8,167 nt of DNA from Deltaproteobacteria bacterium GWA2_55_10 (lineage in GTDB: Bacteria; Desulfobacterota; GWC2-55-46). The notes below the pieces were generated by a model. That model was not told the origin of the DNA. It made no database searches and saw only the letters and a list, made by a program, of their open reading frames with translations. Positions 1 to 5,992 of the stretch are shown one piece after another (position 1 is the stretch's first letter; each line of letters starts with the position of its first letter). Location of the stretch: positions 1 through 8,167 of the forward strand of contig MGPL01000044.1 in the NCBI GenBank assembly GCA_001797415.1. Reading direction: 5' to 3'. The position numbers were made by a program, and so were the translations under genes.

Positions 1-59
1 ATTTTTCTTTGGCATTTCGGAAGCTTACCACATTTCTCAATGTAGTTTGCTTCCTAAGA

Positions 60-76
60 CCCTTAGAAAAGGGGGA
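60..76. repeat. Small palindromic intergenic repeat, G-rich arm
   Basis: CCCTT at 60-64 can pair with AAGGG at 69-73. The 14-nt string TTAGAAAAGGGGGA at 63-76 occurs again exactly at 6446-6459, where it forms the right arm of a longer perfect hairpin. The copy here looks like a degraded version of that element. It lies in non-coding sequence upstream of the pilR-like gene, and no function is assigned. Confidence 0.5.
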
Positions 77-99
77 TGAAAATGGAAAATGCTTTTATT

Positions 100-134
100 C
101 CCTCTCCCCTGGGGGAGAGGATGAAGGTGAGGGG
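100..134. repeat. Palindromic repeat (CCTCTCCCC / GGGGAGAGG)
   Basis: CCTCTCCCC at 101-109 is perfectly complementary to GGGGAGAGG at 112-120. A G-rich tail (GATGAAGGTGAGGGGGG) follows. Elements of this shape are common between genes in many Proteobacteria and Nitrospirota genomes, and often generate spurious open frames. The hairpin is 64 bp upstream of the pilR-like start and has no T-tract after it on the plus strand, so it is not a convincing terminator. Confidence 0.55.
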
Positions 135-184
135 GGCTTTCAAATCTCTCTTCAAACAAAATATATGAAGCGCACAGGGGCGGG

Positions 185-1585
185 ATGAAACGGCACAGGT
201 TGATATTAGTCGACGACGAGAAGGACATGAGGGAGTTCCTCGAGATCATGCTCAGGAAGGAAGGGTATGACGCACGGGGGATCGAATCGGCGCAGCTTGC
301 GATCGATGAGATAAAAGAGCATGGCGCGGACCTCGTCATATCCGATGTCAGGATGCCGGGCATGGGCGGGCTTGAGTTCCTGAAAGCGCTGCGCGCTCTC
401 GACCCGACGGCCCTCGTCATAATGATAACGGCTTATGCGTCCGTCGAGACGGCCATAGATGCGATGAAGGCCGGGGCCTACGATTATTTCATAAAGCCCT
501 TCAATATAGACGAGGTAAAGCTTACCATAAAGAAGGCGCTTGAGCTTAAAAGGCTCGAAAGGGAGAACAGGCTTCTGAAAGACGAGCTGAAGGCCCGGCT
601 CGGATTCTCCAATATAGTCGGCACAAGCCAGAGGATGGCGGAGGTCTATTCGCTTATAATGAGCGTTGCCAGGACCAGGACCAATGTTTTCATAACCGGC
701 GAGAGCGGCACCGGAAAAGAGCTTATCGCGAGGGCCATACACAACGAGAGCGACCGGAAAGAGGGGCCCTTCGTGGCAGTGAACTGCGGGGCAATACCCG
801 AGAACCTCATCGAGAGCGAGCTCTTCGGCCATGTCAAAGGCGCATTTACCGGCGCCGTAGCCGCGAGGGAGGGCCTTGCCGAGCAGGCCGACGGCGGAAC
901 GCTCTTTCTCGATGAGATTACGGAGCTTCCCTTGCACCTGCAGGTAAAGCTCCTGCGTTTCATCCAGGAGAGGAGCTACAGAAGGGTGGGCGGCGCGGGT
1001 GACATCACCGTGGACGTAAGGCTTGTCGCTGCTTCAAACAGGGATCTCGAGACCGAAGTCCGGGAGGACAGGTTCAGGGAGGACCTCTTCTACAGGTTGA
1101 ACGTCATACGCATCCAGACGCCTCCGTTGAGAGAGCGCAAGGAAGACATACCGCACCTCGTAAGGCACTTTATCGACAAATTCAACAGGGTCCTTGGCAA
1201 GGCAGTGAGCAAGCCGACGGAAGACGCATTCTCCGCGCTCATGGACTATGACTATCCAGGCAACGTGAGGGAGCTTGAGAATATCATAGAGAGGGCGGTA
1301 ACGCTCGCTGAAGGTCCGGAGGCAGGCATTGAGCAGCTTCCCGCGCATGTCAGGGCAAATGCCGGACAAAGCGGGTCCGCTGCGGCGGCTGAAGGCAGGG
1401 AGCCCCTGAGCGTGCCTGTAGGCGGCATGGACCTTGAGAAGACTGTCGAGGACTTCGAGAAGGCGATAATCACGGACGCATTGAAAAAATCCGGAGGCGT
1501 CAAGAAGAAGGCCGCCGAGCTCTTAGGGCTCTCCTTCAGGTCTATGAGATACAAGCTCGGCAAGTACGGGATATCAGAGGATTGA
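185..1585 (+). CDS. pilR: PilR-type sigma-54-dependent response regulator
   Basis: This is an NtrC-family transcription activator of 466 aa with the family's full three-domain layout. The N-terminal receiver (about residues 4-120) has the acidic pair D10/D11, phosphoacceptor D54 in VISDVRMPG, T82 and K104. The central AAA+ domain (about 143-380) has Walker A GESGTGKE at 172-179, the sigma-54 contact loop GAFTGA at 219-224 and Walker B GGTLFLDE at 237-244. The C-terminal Fis-type helix-turn-helix ends LGLSFRSMRYKLGKYGI, a sequence very like the C-terminus of characterised PilR proteins. The start at 185 places beta-strand 1 (RLILVDDE) right after the N-terminus, as expected. A G-rich stretch (GGGGCGGG) precedes it, but there is no classical Shine-Dalgarno. 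PilR normally receives phosphate from PilS and activates pilA through sigma-54. A matching -24/-12 promoter precedes the pilin at 3786. All key residues are intact. Confidence 0.93.
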   Translation: MKRHRLILVDDEKDMREFLEIMLRKEGYDARGIESAQLAIDEIKEHGADLVISDVRMPGMGGLEFLKALRALDPTALVIMITAYASVETAIDAMKAGAYDYFIKPFNIDEVKLTIKKALELKRLERENRLLKDELKARLGFSNIVGTSQRMAEVYSLIMSVARTRTNVFITGESGTGKELIARAIHNESDRKEGPFVAVNCGAIPENLIESELFGHVKGAFTGAVAAREGLAEQADGGTLFLDEITELPLHLQVKLLRFIQERSYRRVGGAGDITVDVRLVAASNRDLETEVREDRFREDLFYRLNVIRIQTPPLRERKEDIPHLVRHFIDKFNRVLGKAVSKPTEDAFSALMDYDYPGNVRELENIIERAVTLAEGPEAGIEQLPAHVRANAGQSGSAAAAEGREPLSVPVGGMDLEKTVEDFEKAIITDALKKSGGVKKKAAELLGLSFRSMRYKLGKYGISED

Positions 1586-1601
1586 GGTGATTCAAAAAGC
1601 G

Positions 1602-3299
1602 TTATTTTTCCTCTTTTCCTGTCCGTGTTGAACCTTCCCTTATGTCATTAAAGGCCCCGGTTTTTTTTATCGACTTCTCCAAGGCATTAGCGAGGTTCCT
1701 TTGGGCCTCCGGATAACCGGGCCGTAATCTCAATGCCTCTTTGAATTCTGCTATGGCTTCATCATTCCTGCCCATGAGAAAATACGCGAACCCGAGGCTG
1801 TTGCGGCCGTCTTCATAATCAGGCTTCAGGCTAAGGGACTTTCTTATATGGACTATCGCCCTGTCAGGCCGGTTGAGCAAAAGGTAAGTAACTCCTATAT
1901 TATTCAGGAGGATATAATTTTGCGGTTCAATTTTTATTGCTACCGAGTATTCTTCCATCGCTTCGTTCAGCAGCCCTGATTCCCTGTACGCAAGTCCCAG
2001 GTTTATACGGGCCCGGGCCTTGTTCGGGCTCTTTTCGACTACGTCCTTCCATAACCCGACTTTGTCTACCCACAGGTCATTACGCAAGTAGGTGGCCATT
2101 CCCAGCGCGGCAACCGCAAGCAACAATAGGAGCGCCGGTAGTTTGGCGTTTGCATTGAGCTTGGCGGCAGCATGGAAAATCAATGAAGTAAACCCGACGG
2201 CTAAGCCGATCGACGGCAGATAGAGCCTGTGTTCGAATATCACGTCCTTGATCGGGATTATGGACGATTCTATCGAGATAGTGATAAAAAACCAGATAAC
2301 GCCGAAAGAGGCGAGGGCCCAGGGGCCGTATCCGCTTTTGCGGGCGCGGAAGAAGACAAACAGGGCAGAGGTGAAAACAGCAAGCAGGAATAAGAATGAG
2401 GCGAGCACGGCAGGTTCGAAAAACGATTTTGAAACCTGCCAGTCATAATCAAGGTTCTGGTTTATGGGCAAGATGGCCAGTTTCAGATAAGTGACGATTA
2501 CCTTGAACTGTGTCACAAGATAATCGTGTCTGGAAAGCATCGTGAGGTCCCCGATCTGCACGCTTCTCAAGTGCCCGCTTGCATCCCCGCTTGTATCGGG
2601 CACAAAGAGCATGAACGGGATAATGAAAAGAGTGAGGATAAAAGGCAAAAGGTGCCGCCTGCCTCTTGCGTGATTGCTGAAAAAAGCCATATCAAAGAGG
2701 ATTATGAGGAAAGGCAATGTGAAGCTTATCTCCTTTGTCATCTGGGCTGCTGCGGCGAAAAGAACGGATATGATATAGCTTGCGTTTGCGACGCCTTTAT
2801 CAGAACATCGCCAGCGTATGAAAAGAATTAATGAGAGGAGATAAAAGAGCGCCGCGAGAGACGTGAACCGCTGGGTTATGTAGGTGACGGCCTCTGTCTG
2901 TACCGGGTGCGCGGCAAAAATAAGGGCTGAGAAGAACGCGATCAGCGAGGGCTGGCCCCCTGTCCAGGACGCCTTTAACAACGGGGTCCTGAAGGCATGG
3001 AGTATCAGCATATAGACGAGGACGGCGTTCGCGGCGTGAATGGCAATATTGACCAGATGATATCCCGCCGCTTCAAAGCCGTTCACATGAAAGTTGATCG
3101 CGAATGAAAGATAGCTGAAAAATCTCGTCCCAAGCGGAGGCCAGAAGTTTGCCAGGTCCCTGATCGCCGGGTTTCTGATTATGTTCGAGTAGTCGTCGAA
3201 ATCGAATGGAGCGTTTATCGCATTAGAATAGAGTAAAAAAGTCAGCAGGATAATGAGTGGGACGTGAAGCTTTGTGGCCTCGTGCTGCCCTGTTCGCAT
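1602..3299 (-). CDS. TMTC-like GT-C membrane protein with C-terminal TPRs (putative protein O-glycosyltransferase)
   Basis: A 565-aa integral membrane protein. The first hydrophobic segment (about 13-30) is followed by an acidic loop motif FDFDDY with D35/D36, placed like the catalytic acidic motif of GT-C glycosyltransferases. Many further hydrophobic segments follow, roughly ten spans in all, with the family-like motifs HPVQTEAVTYITQR and EHRLYLPSIGL. After the last span there are three good 34-residue TPR units at about 426-459, 460-493 and 494-527, plus a partial fourth. This matches bacterial relatives of eukaryotic TMTC proteins, which transfer mannose to proteins in the ER. Here the active site and TPRs would face the periplasm. 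The substrate is unknown. The gene converges on pilR with a 16-bp gap and diverges from the first pilin. An in-frame stop lies just upstream of ATG 3299, so this is the earliest Met; no strong RBS is visible. It is a paralogue of the gene at 4261-5979. Confidence 0.85.
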   Translation of the reverse strand: MRTGQHEATKLHVPLIILLTFLLYSNAINAPFDFDDYSNIIRNPAIRDLANFWPPLGTRFFSYLSFAINFHVNGFEAAGYHLVNIAIHAANAVLVYMLILHAFRTPLLKASWTGGQPSLIAFFSALIFAAHPVQTEAVTYITQRFTSLAALFYLLSLILFIRWRCSDKGVANASYIISVLFAAAAQMTKEISFTLPFLIILFDMAFFSNHARGRRHLLPFILTLFIIPFMLFVPDTSGDASGHLRSVQIGDLTMLSRHDYLVTQFKVIVTYLKLAILPINQNLDYDWQVSKSFFEPAVLASFLFLLAVFTSALFVFFRARKSGYGPWALASFGVIWFFITISIESSIIPIKDVIFEHRLYLPSIGLAVGFTSLIFHAAAKLNANAKLPALLLLLAVAALGMATYLRNDLWVDKVGLWKDVVEKSPNKARARINLGLAYRESGLLNEAMEEYSVAIKIEPQNYILLNNIGVTYLLLNRPDRAIVHIRKSLSLKPDYEDGRNSLGFAYFLMGRNDEAIAEFKEALRLRPGYPEAQRNLANALEKSIKKTGAFNDIREGSTRTGKEEK

Positions 3300-3390
3300 C
3301 GATACAGCTTAGCATGACATGGCTATTACTTCAATATGTGCATCAGCGGGGGCATATCAACAGTGATCCCTGAGAGATTGATAGTGTCTG

Positions 3391-3544
3391 ACAGGATGTT
3401 GAAAAAGTCCATCCATGGCTTTTTCAACAACGGCTTGTCCGAAGTGAATTCGGCCAAGCCTCACAAATTGCTCGACTTTCAAGTCTCGCAATAATGTCTT
3501 TCCATCCCTGGATTGCTTGGCAGATTGTTTTTTCAACAACCTGC
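3391..3544. mobile_element. MITE-like or structured element with near-perfect terminal inverted repeats
   Basis: The left end CAGGATGTTGAAAAA (3392-3406) matches the reverse complement of the right end, TTTTTCAACAACCTG (3529-3543), with one mismatch. The element is about 152 bp. Inside it are three stem-loops. TGTTGAAAAAG (3397-3407) pairs with CTTTTTCAACA (3419-3429). GGCTTG-t-CCGAA (3432-3443) pairs with TTCGG-c-CAAGCC (3449-3460) around a 5-nt loop. ATTGC-tc-GACTT (3467-3478) pairs with AAGTC-tc-GCAAT (3481-3492). No transposase is present and no clear target-site duplication is seen (CTGA on the left, CTAA on the right). A short minus-strand frame crosses it but looks incidental. It could be a non-autonomous mobile element or a structured RNA. 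It separates the TPR protein gene from the pilin promoter. Confidence 0.5.
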
Positions 3545-3570
3545 TAACTCTCCGCCAAAAGAACCCGAAA

Positions 3571-3585
3571 TGACAGAAATCGTCA
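3571..3585 (+). promoter_or_regulatory. Candidate PilR enhancer site, dyad 1
   Basis: TGACAGAAATCGTCA is a dyad of the form TGAC-N7-GTCA. It lies at about -127 to -113 relative to the start predicted from the -24/-12 promoter. A near copy sits exactly 22 bp downstream, about two helical turns. The half-site TGACA is the reverse complement of TGTCA, which resembles the TGTC core reported for PilR sites in Pseudomonas. Assignment to PilR is inferred. Confidence 0.5.
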
Positions 3586-3592
3586 CCCGCAC

Positions 3593-3607
3593 TGACAAAA
3601 ATTGTTA
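3593..3607 (+). promoter_or_regulatory. Candidate PilR enhancer site, dyad 2
   Basis: TGACAAAAATTGTTA matches dyad 1 at 12 of 15 positions and has the form TGAC-N7-GTTA. It lies at about -105 to -91 relative to the predicted start. Tandem dyads on one DNA face upstream of a sigma-54 core promoter are the usual arrangement for NtrC-family enhancers. Confidence 0.5.
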
Positions 3608-3671
3608 CTTTTCTGGCCCCTTTTTTCGCCGTGTAATTAGTAACTATCTGATTTTTAAGCTTTTAGGTGTT

Positions 3672-3687
3672 TGGCACGCCCGTTGCA
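3672..3687 (+). promoter_or_regulatory. Sigma-54 (-24/-12) promoter of the pilin gene
   Basis: TGGCACGCCCGTTGCA matches the RpoN consensus TGGCACG-N4-TTGCA perfectly. The GG (3673-3674) and GC (3685-3686) are separated by the required 10 nt. Transcription should start near 3698, giving a leader of about 88 nt before the pilin ATG at 3786. Its presence next to a PilR-type activator strongly supports sigma-54 control of the pilin. Confidence 0.92.
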
Positions 3688-3771
3688 TTTTACTTAGGGC
3701 AAGTACATTGACTATAAAGTTTTAAGCCGTATATCCGAAAAGAAAGAAATTAAACACTCAGGGGAGCCTGA

Positions 3772-3778
3772 AAGGAGG
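3772..3778 (+). promoter_or_regulatory. Strong ribosome binding site of pilin 1
   Basis: AAGGAGG is a perfect Shine-Dalgarno core ending 7 nt before ATG 3786. It fixes the start and suggests high translation, as expected for a major pilin. Confidence 0.85.
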
Positions 3779-3785
3779 AAACACA

Positions 3786-4178
3786 ATGCTGCAGAAATTC
3801 GCTAAGAAGATCAAAAGAGAGGAAGGCTTCACACTGGTCGAGCTGCTGATAGTCGTCGCTATCATAGCGATACTGGCCGCAATAGCTATCCCGCAGTTCT
3901 CAGCCTATAGAAAGAGGGGCTATGCCGCATCATTAAACTCTGACGCCAAGAACGTCTATACCGCGGCAATGGCATATCTCTCGGATAACCCGGTAGCGAC
4001 CTCAAACTGCGCTACGGCCTCCACCGTCCCTGGCTACCAGGCTACAACCGGAGTTACCTGCGCCGGAACCATGGATTCCGCTGCCGGTACTTTCACCTTG
4101 ACCGGGACTACGGCATGGGGCGTAACGACCTCCTCGATCGACTATCTTGGCGCGCTTACAAAGTCCGCTCCGAACTAA
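3786..4178 (+). CDS. pilA: Type IV pilin (probable major pilin, PilA-like)
   Basis: A 130-aa prepilin. The leader MLQKFAKKIKREEG (14 aa, positively charged) ends in the Gly required for PilD cleavage. The mature protein begins FTLVELL, with Phe at +1 and the conserved Glu at +5, giving 116 aa. A hydrophobic alpha-1 helix follows (about residues 15-38), ending IPQFSAYRKR. C75 and C92 could form a disulfide in the globular part. The C-terminal 60 residues are rich in Thr and Ser (21 of 60), so O-linked modification is plausible. Mature aromatic residues F1, F24, Y27 and Y32 match positions of the short Geobacter PilA, but this protein is about twice as long. A perfect sigma-54 promoter, an ideal RBS and a strong terminator after the stop argue that this is the major pilin. 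The product is expected in the pilus after assembly at the inner membrane. Confidence 0.92.
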   Translation: MLQKFAKKIKREEGFTLVELLIVVAIIAILAAIAIPQFSAYRKRGYAASLNSDAKNVYTAAMAYLSDNPVATSNCATASTVPGYQATTGVTCAGTMDSAAGTFTLTGTTAWGVTTSSIDYLGALTKSAPN

Positions 4179-4205
4179 TTAGGGCTTTGTCGGGAAACAT
4201 GAACG

Positions 4206-4237
4206 ATAGAGGGACCTCCGGGTCCCTCTATTTATTT
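4206..4237 (+). terminator. Rho-independent terminator or attenuator after pilin 1
   Basis: A perfect 11-bp stem, ATAGAGGGACC (4206-4216) with GGTCCCTCTAT (4221-4231), encloses the loop TCCG. It is followed by a short T-rich tract (TTATTT). It lies 27 bp after the pilin stop and only 23 bp before the next likely start codon, so downstream genes probably depend on read-through. It may also protect the 3' end of the pilin mRNA. Confidence 0.8.
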
Positions 4238-4246
4238 GAACCCTGC

Positions 4247-4251
4247 GAGGG
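4247..4251 (+). promoter_or_regulatory. Ribosome binding site favouring start 4261
   Basis: GAGGG ends 9 nt before ATG 4261. For the alternative in-frame ATG at 4252 it would touch the start codon with no spacing. The site therefore favours the later start. Confidence 0.55.
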
Positions 4252-4260
4252 ATGCAGAAG

Positions 4261-5979
4261 ATGAACAGGCAGTCAAACATATATGCCAGATGGTCAGGCC
4301 CCGCCCTGTGCGCCTTTGTTGCCTTTCTGGTCTATCTGCCGGCCCTGCAGAACGGTTTCGTGAACTGGGATGACGGGCTCTATATTACGGACAACCCCCA
4401 ATTGCGGGCGTTGGACCTGGCGTTTATCAAATGGGCGTTCACCACAAATGCCGCCGCCAACTGGCACCCCCTCACATGGATCTCATATTCAATAGAGTAC
4501 GCCTTTTTCGGCAGGGAGCCTTTCGTCTATCACCTGACCAACGTATTGCTGCACTCGGCCAATACGGGCCTCGTCTATATTCTCTCTAAAAAGCTCGCTG
4601 ATGCCGCCGGCATCGATGGACGCAAAAGCATCATATTGGCTGCAACGGCAGCCCTGCTTTTCGGGGTCCACCCGGTCCACGTCGAGTCTGTCGCGTGGAT
4701 AGCCGAGAGAAAGGATGTCCTGTACGGCCTTTTCATCCTTTCATGCCTGATATTCTATTTAAAGTACTGCGGGTCAGGGCTTGCCAGGAACAAGTCATTT
4801 TACGCTCTCTCGATAATCTCTTTTATTTTAGCGCTGATGAGCAAACCAATGGCGCTCACGCTGCCTCTGGTCCTTCTTGTCCTCGATTATTATCCGCTCA
4901 AAAGGATAAACGGACTCAAACATGACATAACCGCGGTCCTGACTGAAAAGGTCCCCTTTTTCGTTTTGAGCGCCATTTCCGCGGCAACGACGCTGATGGC
5001 TCAGGACGACGGCGGCGCAATGGTCTCGCTCGATGCCGTCCCCTTGCATTTGCGCGTCCTCGTGGCCCTGAAGAGCTATATCTTCTATTTGTGGAAGCTC
5101 GTCCTCCCGACCGGCCTTGCGCCTTTTTATCCCTATCCGCGAGTTGAGGAAATCAATGGGTTTGAGTATATTGCCGCCGCGCTTGTCTTCGCCGCCGTCT
5201 CGGCGGCATGCCTTTTCCTGAGGCGGCAGAAGCTCCTGGCCGCTGTATGGGTCTATTTCGTTGTGACTCTTCTTCCGGTAATAGGCATCGTCCAGGTTGG
5301 AACCCAGTCGGCCGCGGATAGGTACCTGTACCTGCCCAGCCTGGGTTTCTTTATACTTGCCGGGGCTGCGATGAGCTCGGTTTACGCTTTTTCAGCGGAA
5401 CGTGGGAGATCAGCGTCAGCTAAAACGGCAGTCGGCGTCTTTGCCGCGCTTGTGCTCGCGCTCCTTTCAGTCCAGACAATAAAGCAGGAGCGCGTATGGC
5501 GGGATTCGGCCGCGCTCTGGACTCATGAGATAAACCTGTATCCGGCGCTCCCGAAGGGATACCTGTACAGGGCCAGCGGGTTCCATGCGGCAGGGGACTA
5601 TCCGGCGGCGATAAGTGATTTGAAGGCCGCCATCTCGCTCAACCCGTCGTTCGCCATGGCCTATAACGAGCTCGGCATAATCTACGGCAAGATGGGCAGG
5701 TTCGATGAATCCATCGCGGAGTTCGGGATGGCGATAAAGCTCGATCCGGATAACTCGAGCGCGTATAACAACAGGGGTTTCACGCATTACAGGGCCGGCG
5801 ATTACAGCAGGGCGCTCGGTGATTTCGAAAAAGCCGTACAGTACAACCCGCGAAACGGCGGGGCCTATTATAACATGGGCGTGGCCTACGCGAAGATAAT
5901 GGATAATGCCAACGCGGATGTAAACTTTAAAAAGGCAAAGGATCTGGGAGTGAGGAATGATTCTGGCGCGATTGATTAA
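4261..5979 (+). CDS. TMTC-like GT-C membrane protein with four C-terminal TPRs (putative pilin O-glycosyltransferase)
   Basis: A 572-aa polytopic membrane protein (575 aa if ATG 4252 is used). After the first span, the loop FVNWDDGLYITDN carries the acidic pair D37/D38 in the position of the GT-C catalytic motif. The block HPVHVESVAWIAERKDVL at 137-154 and the motif DRYLYLP at 353-359 are typical of bacterial TMTC-like TPR proteins. About ten hydrophobic spans are followed by four TPR units from about residue 432 to 567. TMTC proteins in eukaryotes are O-mannosyltransferases. For this bacterial relative the enzyme activity, lipid-linked donor and target are not proven. It lies between two pilin genes: 23 bp after the pilin 1 terminator and 13 bp before pilin 2. 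No promoter of its own is visible, so it is probably expressed by read-through from the pilin promoter. Pilin modification is the best guess. An assembly or chaperone role through the TPRs is the main alternative. Confidence 0.87.
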   Translation: MNRQSNIYARWSGPALCAFVAFLVYLPALQNGFVNWDDGLYITDNPQLRALDLAFIKWAFTTNAAANWHPLTWISYSIEYAFFGREPFVYHLTNVLLHSANTGLVYILSKKLADAAGIDGRKSIILAATAALLFGVHPVHVESVAWIAERKDVLYGLFILSCLIFYLKYCGSGLARNKSFYALSIISFILALMSKPMALTLPLVLLVLDYYPLKRINGLKHDITAVLTEKVPFFVLSAISAATTLMAQDDGGAMVSLDAVPLHLRVLVALKSYIFYLWKLVLPTGLAPFYPYPRVEEINGFEYIAAALVFAAVSAACLFLRRQKLLAAVWVYFVVTLLPVIGIVQVGTQSAADRYLYLPSLGFFILAGAAMSSVYAFSAERGRSASAKTAVGVFAALVLALLSVQTIKQERVWRDSAALWTHEINLYPALPKGYLYRASGFHAAGDYPAAISDLKAAISLNPSFAMAYNELGIIYGKMGRFDESIAEFGMAIKLDPDNSSAYNNRGFTHYRAGDYSRALGDFEKAVQYNPRNGGAYYNMGVAYAKIMDNANADVNFKKAKDLGVRNDSGAID

Positions 5980-5985
5980 AAGGAG
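5980..5985 (+). promoter_or_regulatory. Ribosome binding site deciding the start of pilin 2
   Basis: AAGGAG begins immediately after the TPR gene stop codon (5977-5979) and ends 7 nt before ATG 5993. It supports 5993 rather than the upstream in-frame ATG at 5957, which lies inside the TPR gene and would add 12 unneeded residues to the leader. Confidence 0.85.
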
Positions 5986-5992
5986 AAATACC

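Larger units (their letters stand above)
1..184. other. Non-coding region upstream of pilR
   Basis: No gene is supported here. The region holds the two palindromic repeats and no convincing Shine-Dalgarno consensus for pilR. A plus-strand frame runs from the window edge to a TGA at 186-188, overlapping the pilR ATG. Its translation across the repeat (SLSPGGEDEGEGG) is typical of repeat-derived spurious protein and does not resemble a histidine kinase. Confidence 0.55.
3300..3785. other. Divergent intergenic region (486 bp)
   Basis: This gap separates the minus-strand TPR protein gene from the plus-strand pilin. From left to right it has about 90 bp with no clear promoter for the TPR gene, the inverted-repeat element, two TGAC-N7-GTYA dyads, the sigma-54 core promoter and an 88-nt leader ending in AAGGAGG. 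Short open frames in it overlap these elements, have no family resemblance and no good RBS, so none is called as a gene. Confidence 0.7.

Noticed and set aside
9..25. Sigma-54-like sequence with GG at 11-12 and GC at 23-24
   Set aside because: The spacing is right, but only TGGCA and the GC match; the -12 part reads AAGCT rather than TTGCA. It is too weak beside the consensus site at 3672-3687.
3..188. Plus-strand open frame from the window edge ending in an ATGA overlap with the pilR start, possibly the end of pilS
   Set aside because: Its translation shows no kinase motifs and runs through the palindromic repeat (SLSPGGEDEGEGG), which is typical of non-coding repeat sequence. The overlap could be chance.
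206..937. Long minus-strand open frames inside pilR (also 1034-1369 and 1252-1563)
   Set aside because: They are antisense shadows of a gene whose plus-strand product has every expected motif.
3357..3539. Minus-strand 60-aa open frame across the inverted-repeat element
   Set aside because: It is explained by the stem-loop element, lacks a convincing RBS and has no recognisable domain.
3708..3736. Possible sigma-70 promoter (TTGACT with TATATC 16 nt later) downstream of the sigma-54 site
   Set aside because: The -10 matches only 4 of 6 positions and lies in the leader of the sigma-54 transcript. It may be a chance match.
5957..5992. Upstream ATG giving pilin 2 a 19-aa leader
   Set aside because: The ATG lies inside the TPR gene with no proper RBS. 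AAGGAG 7 nt before ATG 5993 gives a normal 7-aa leader.
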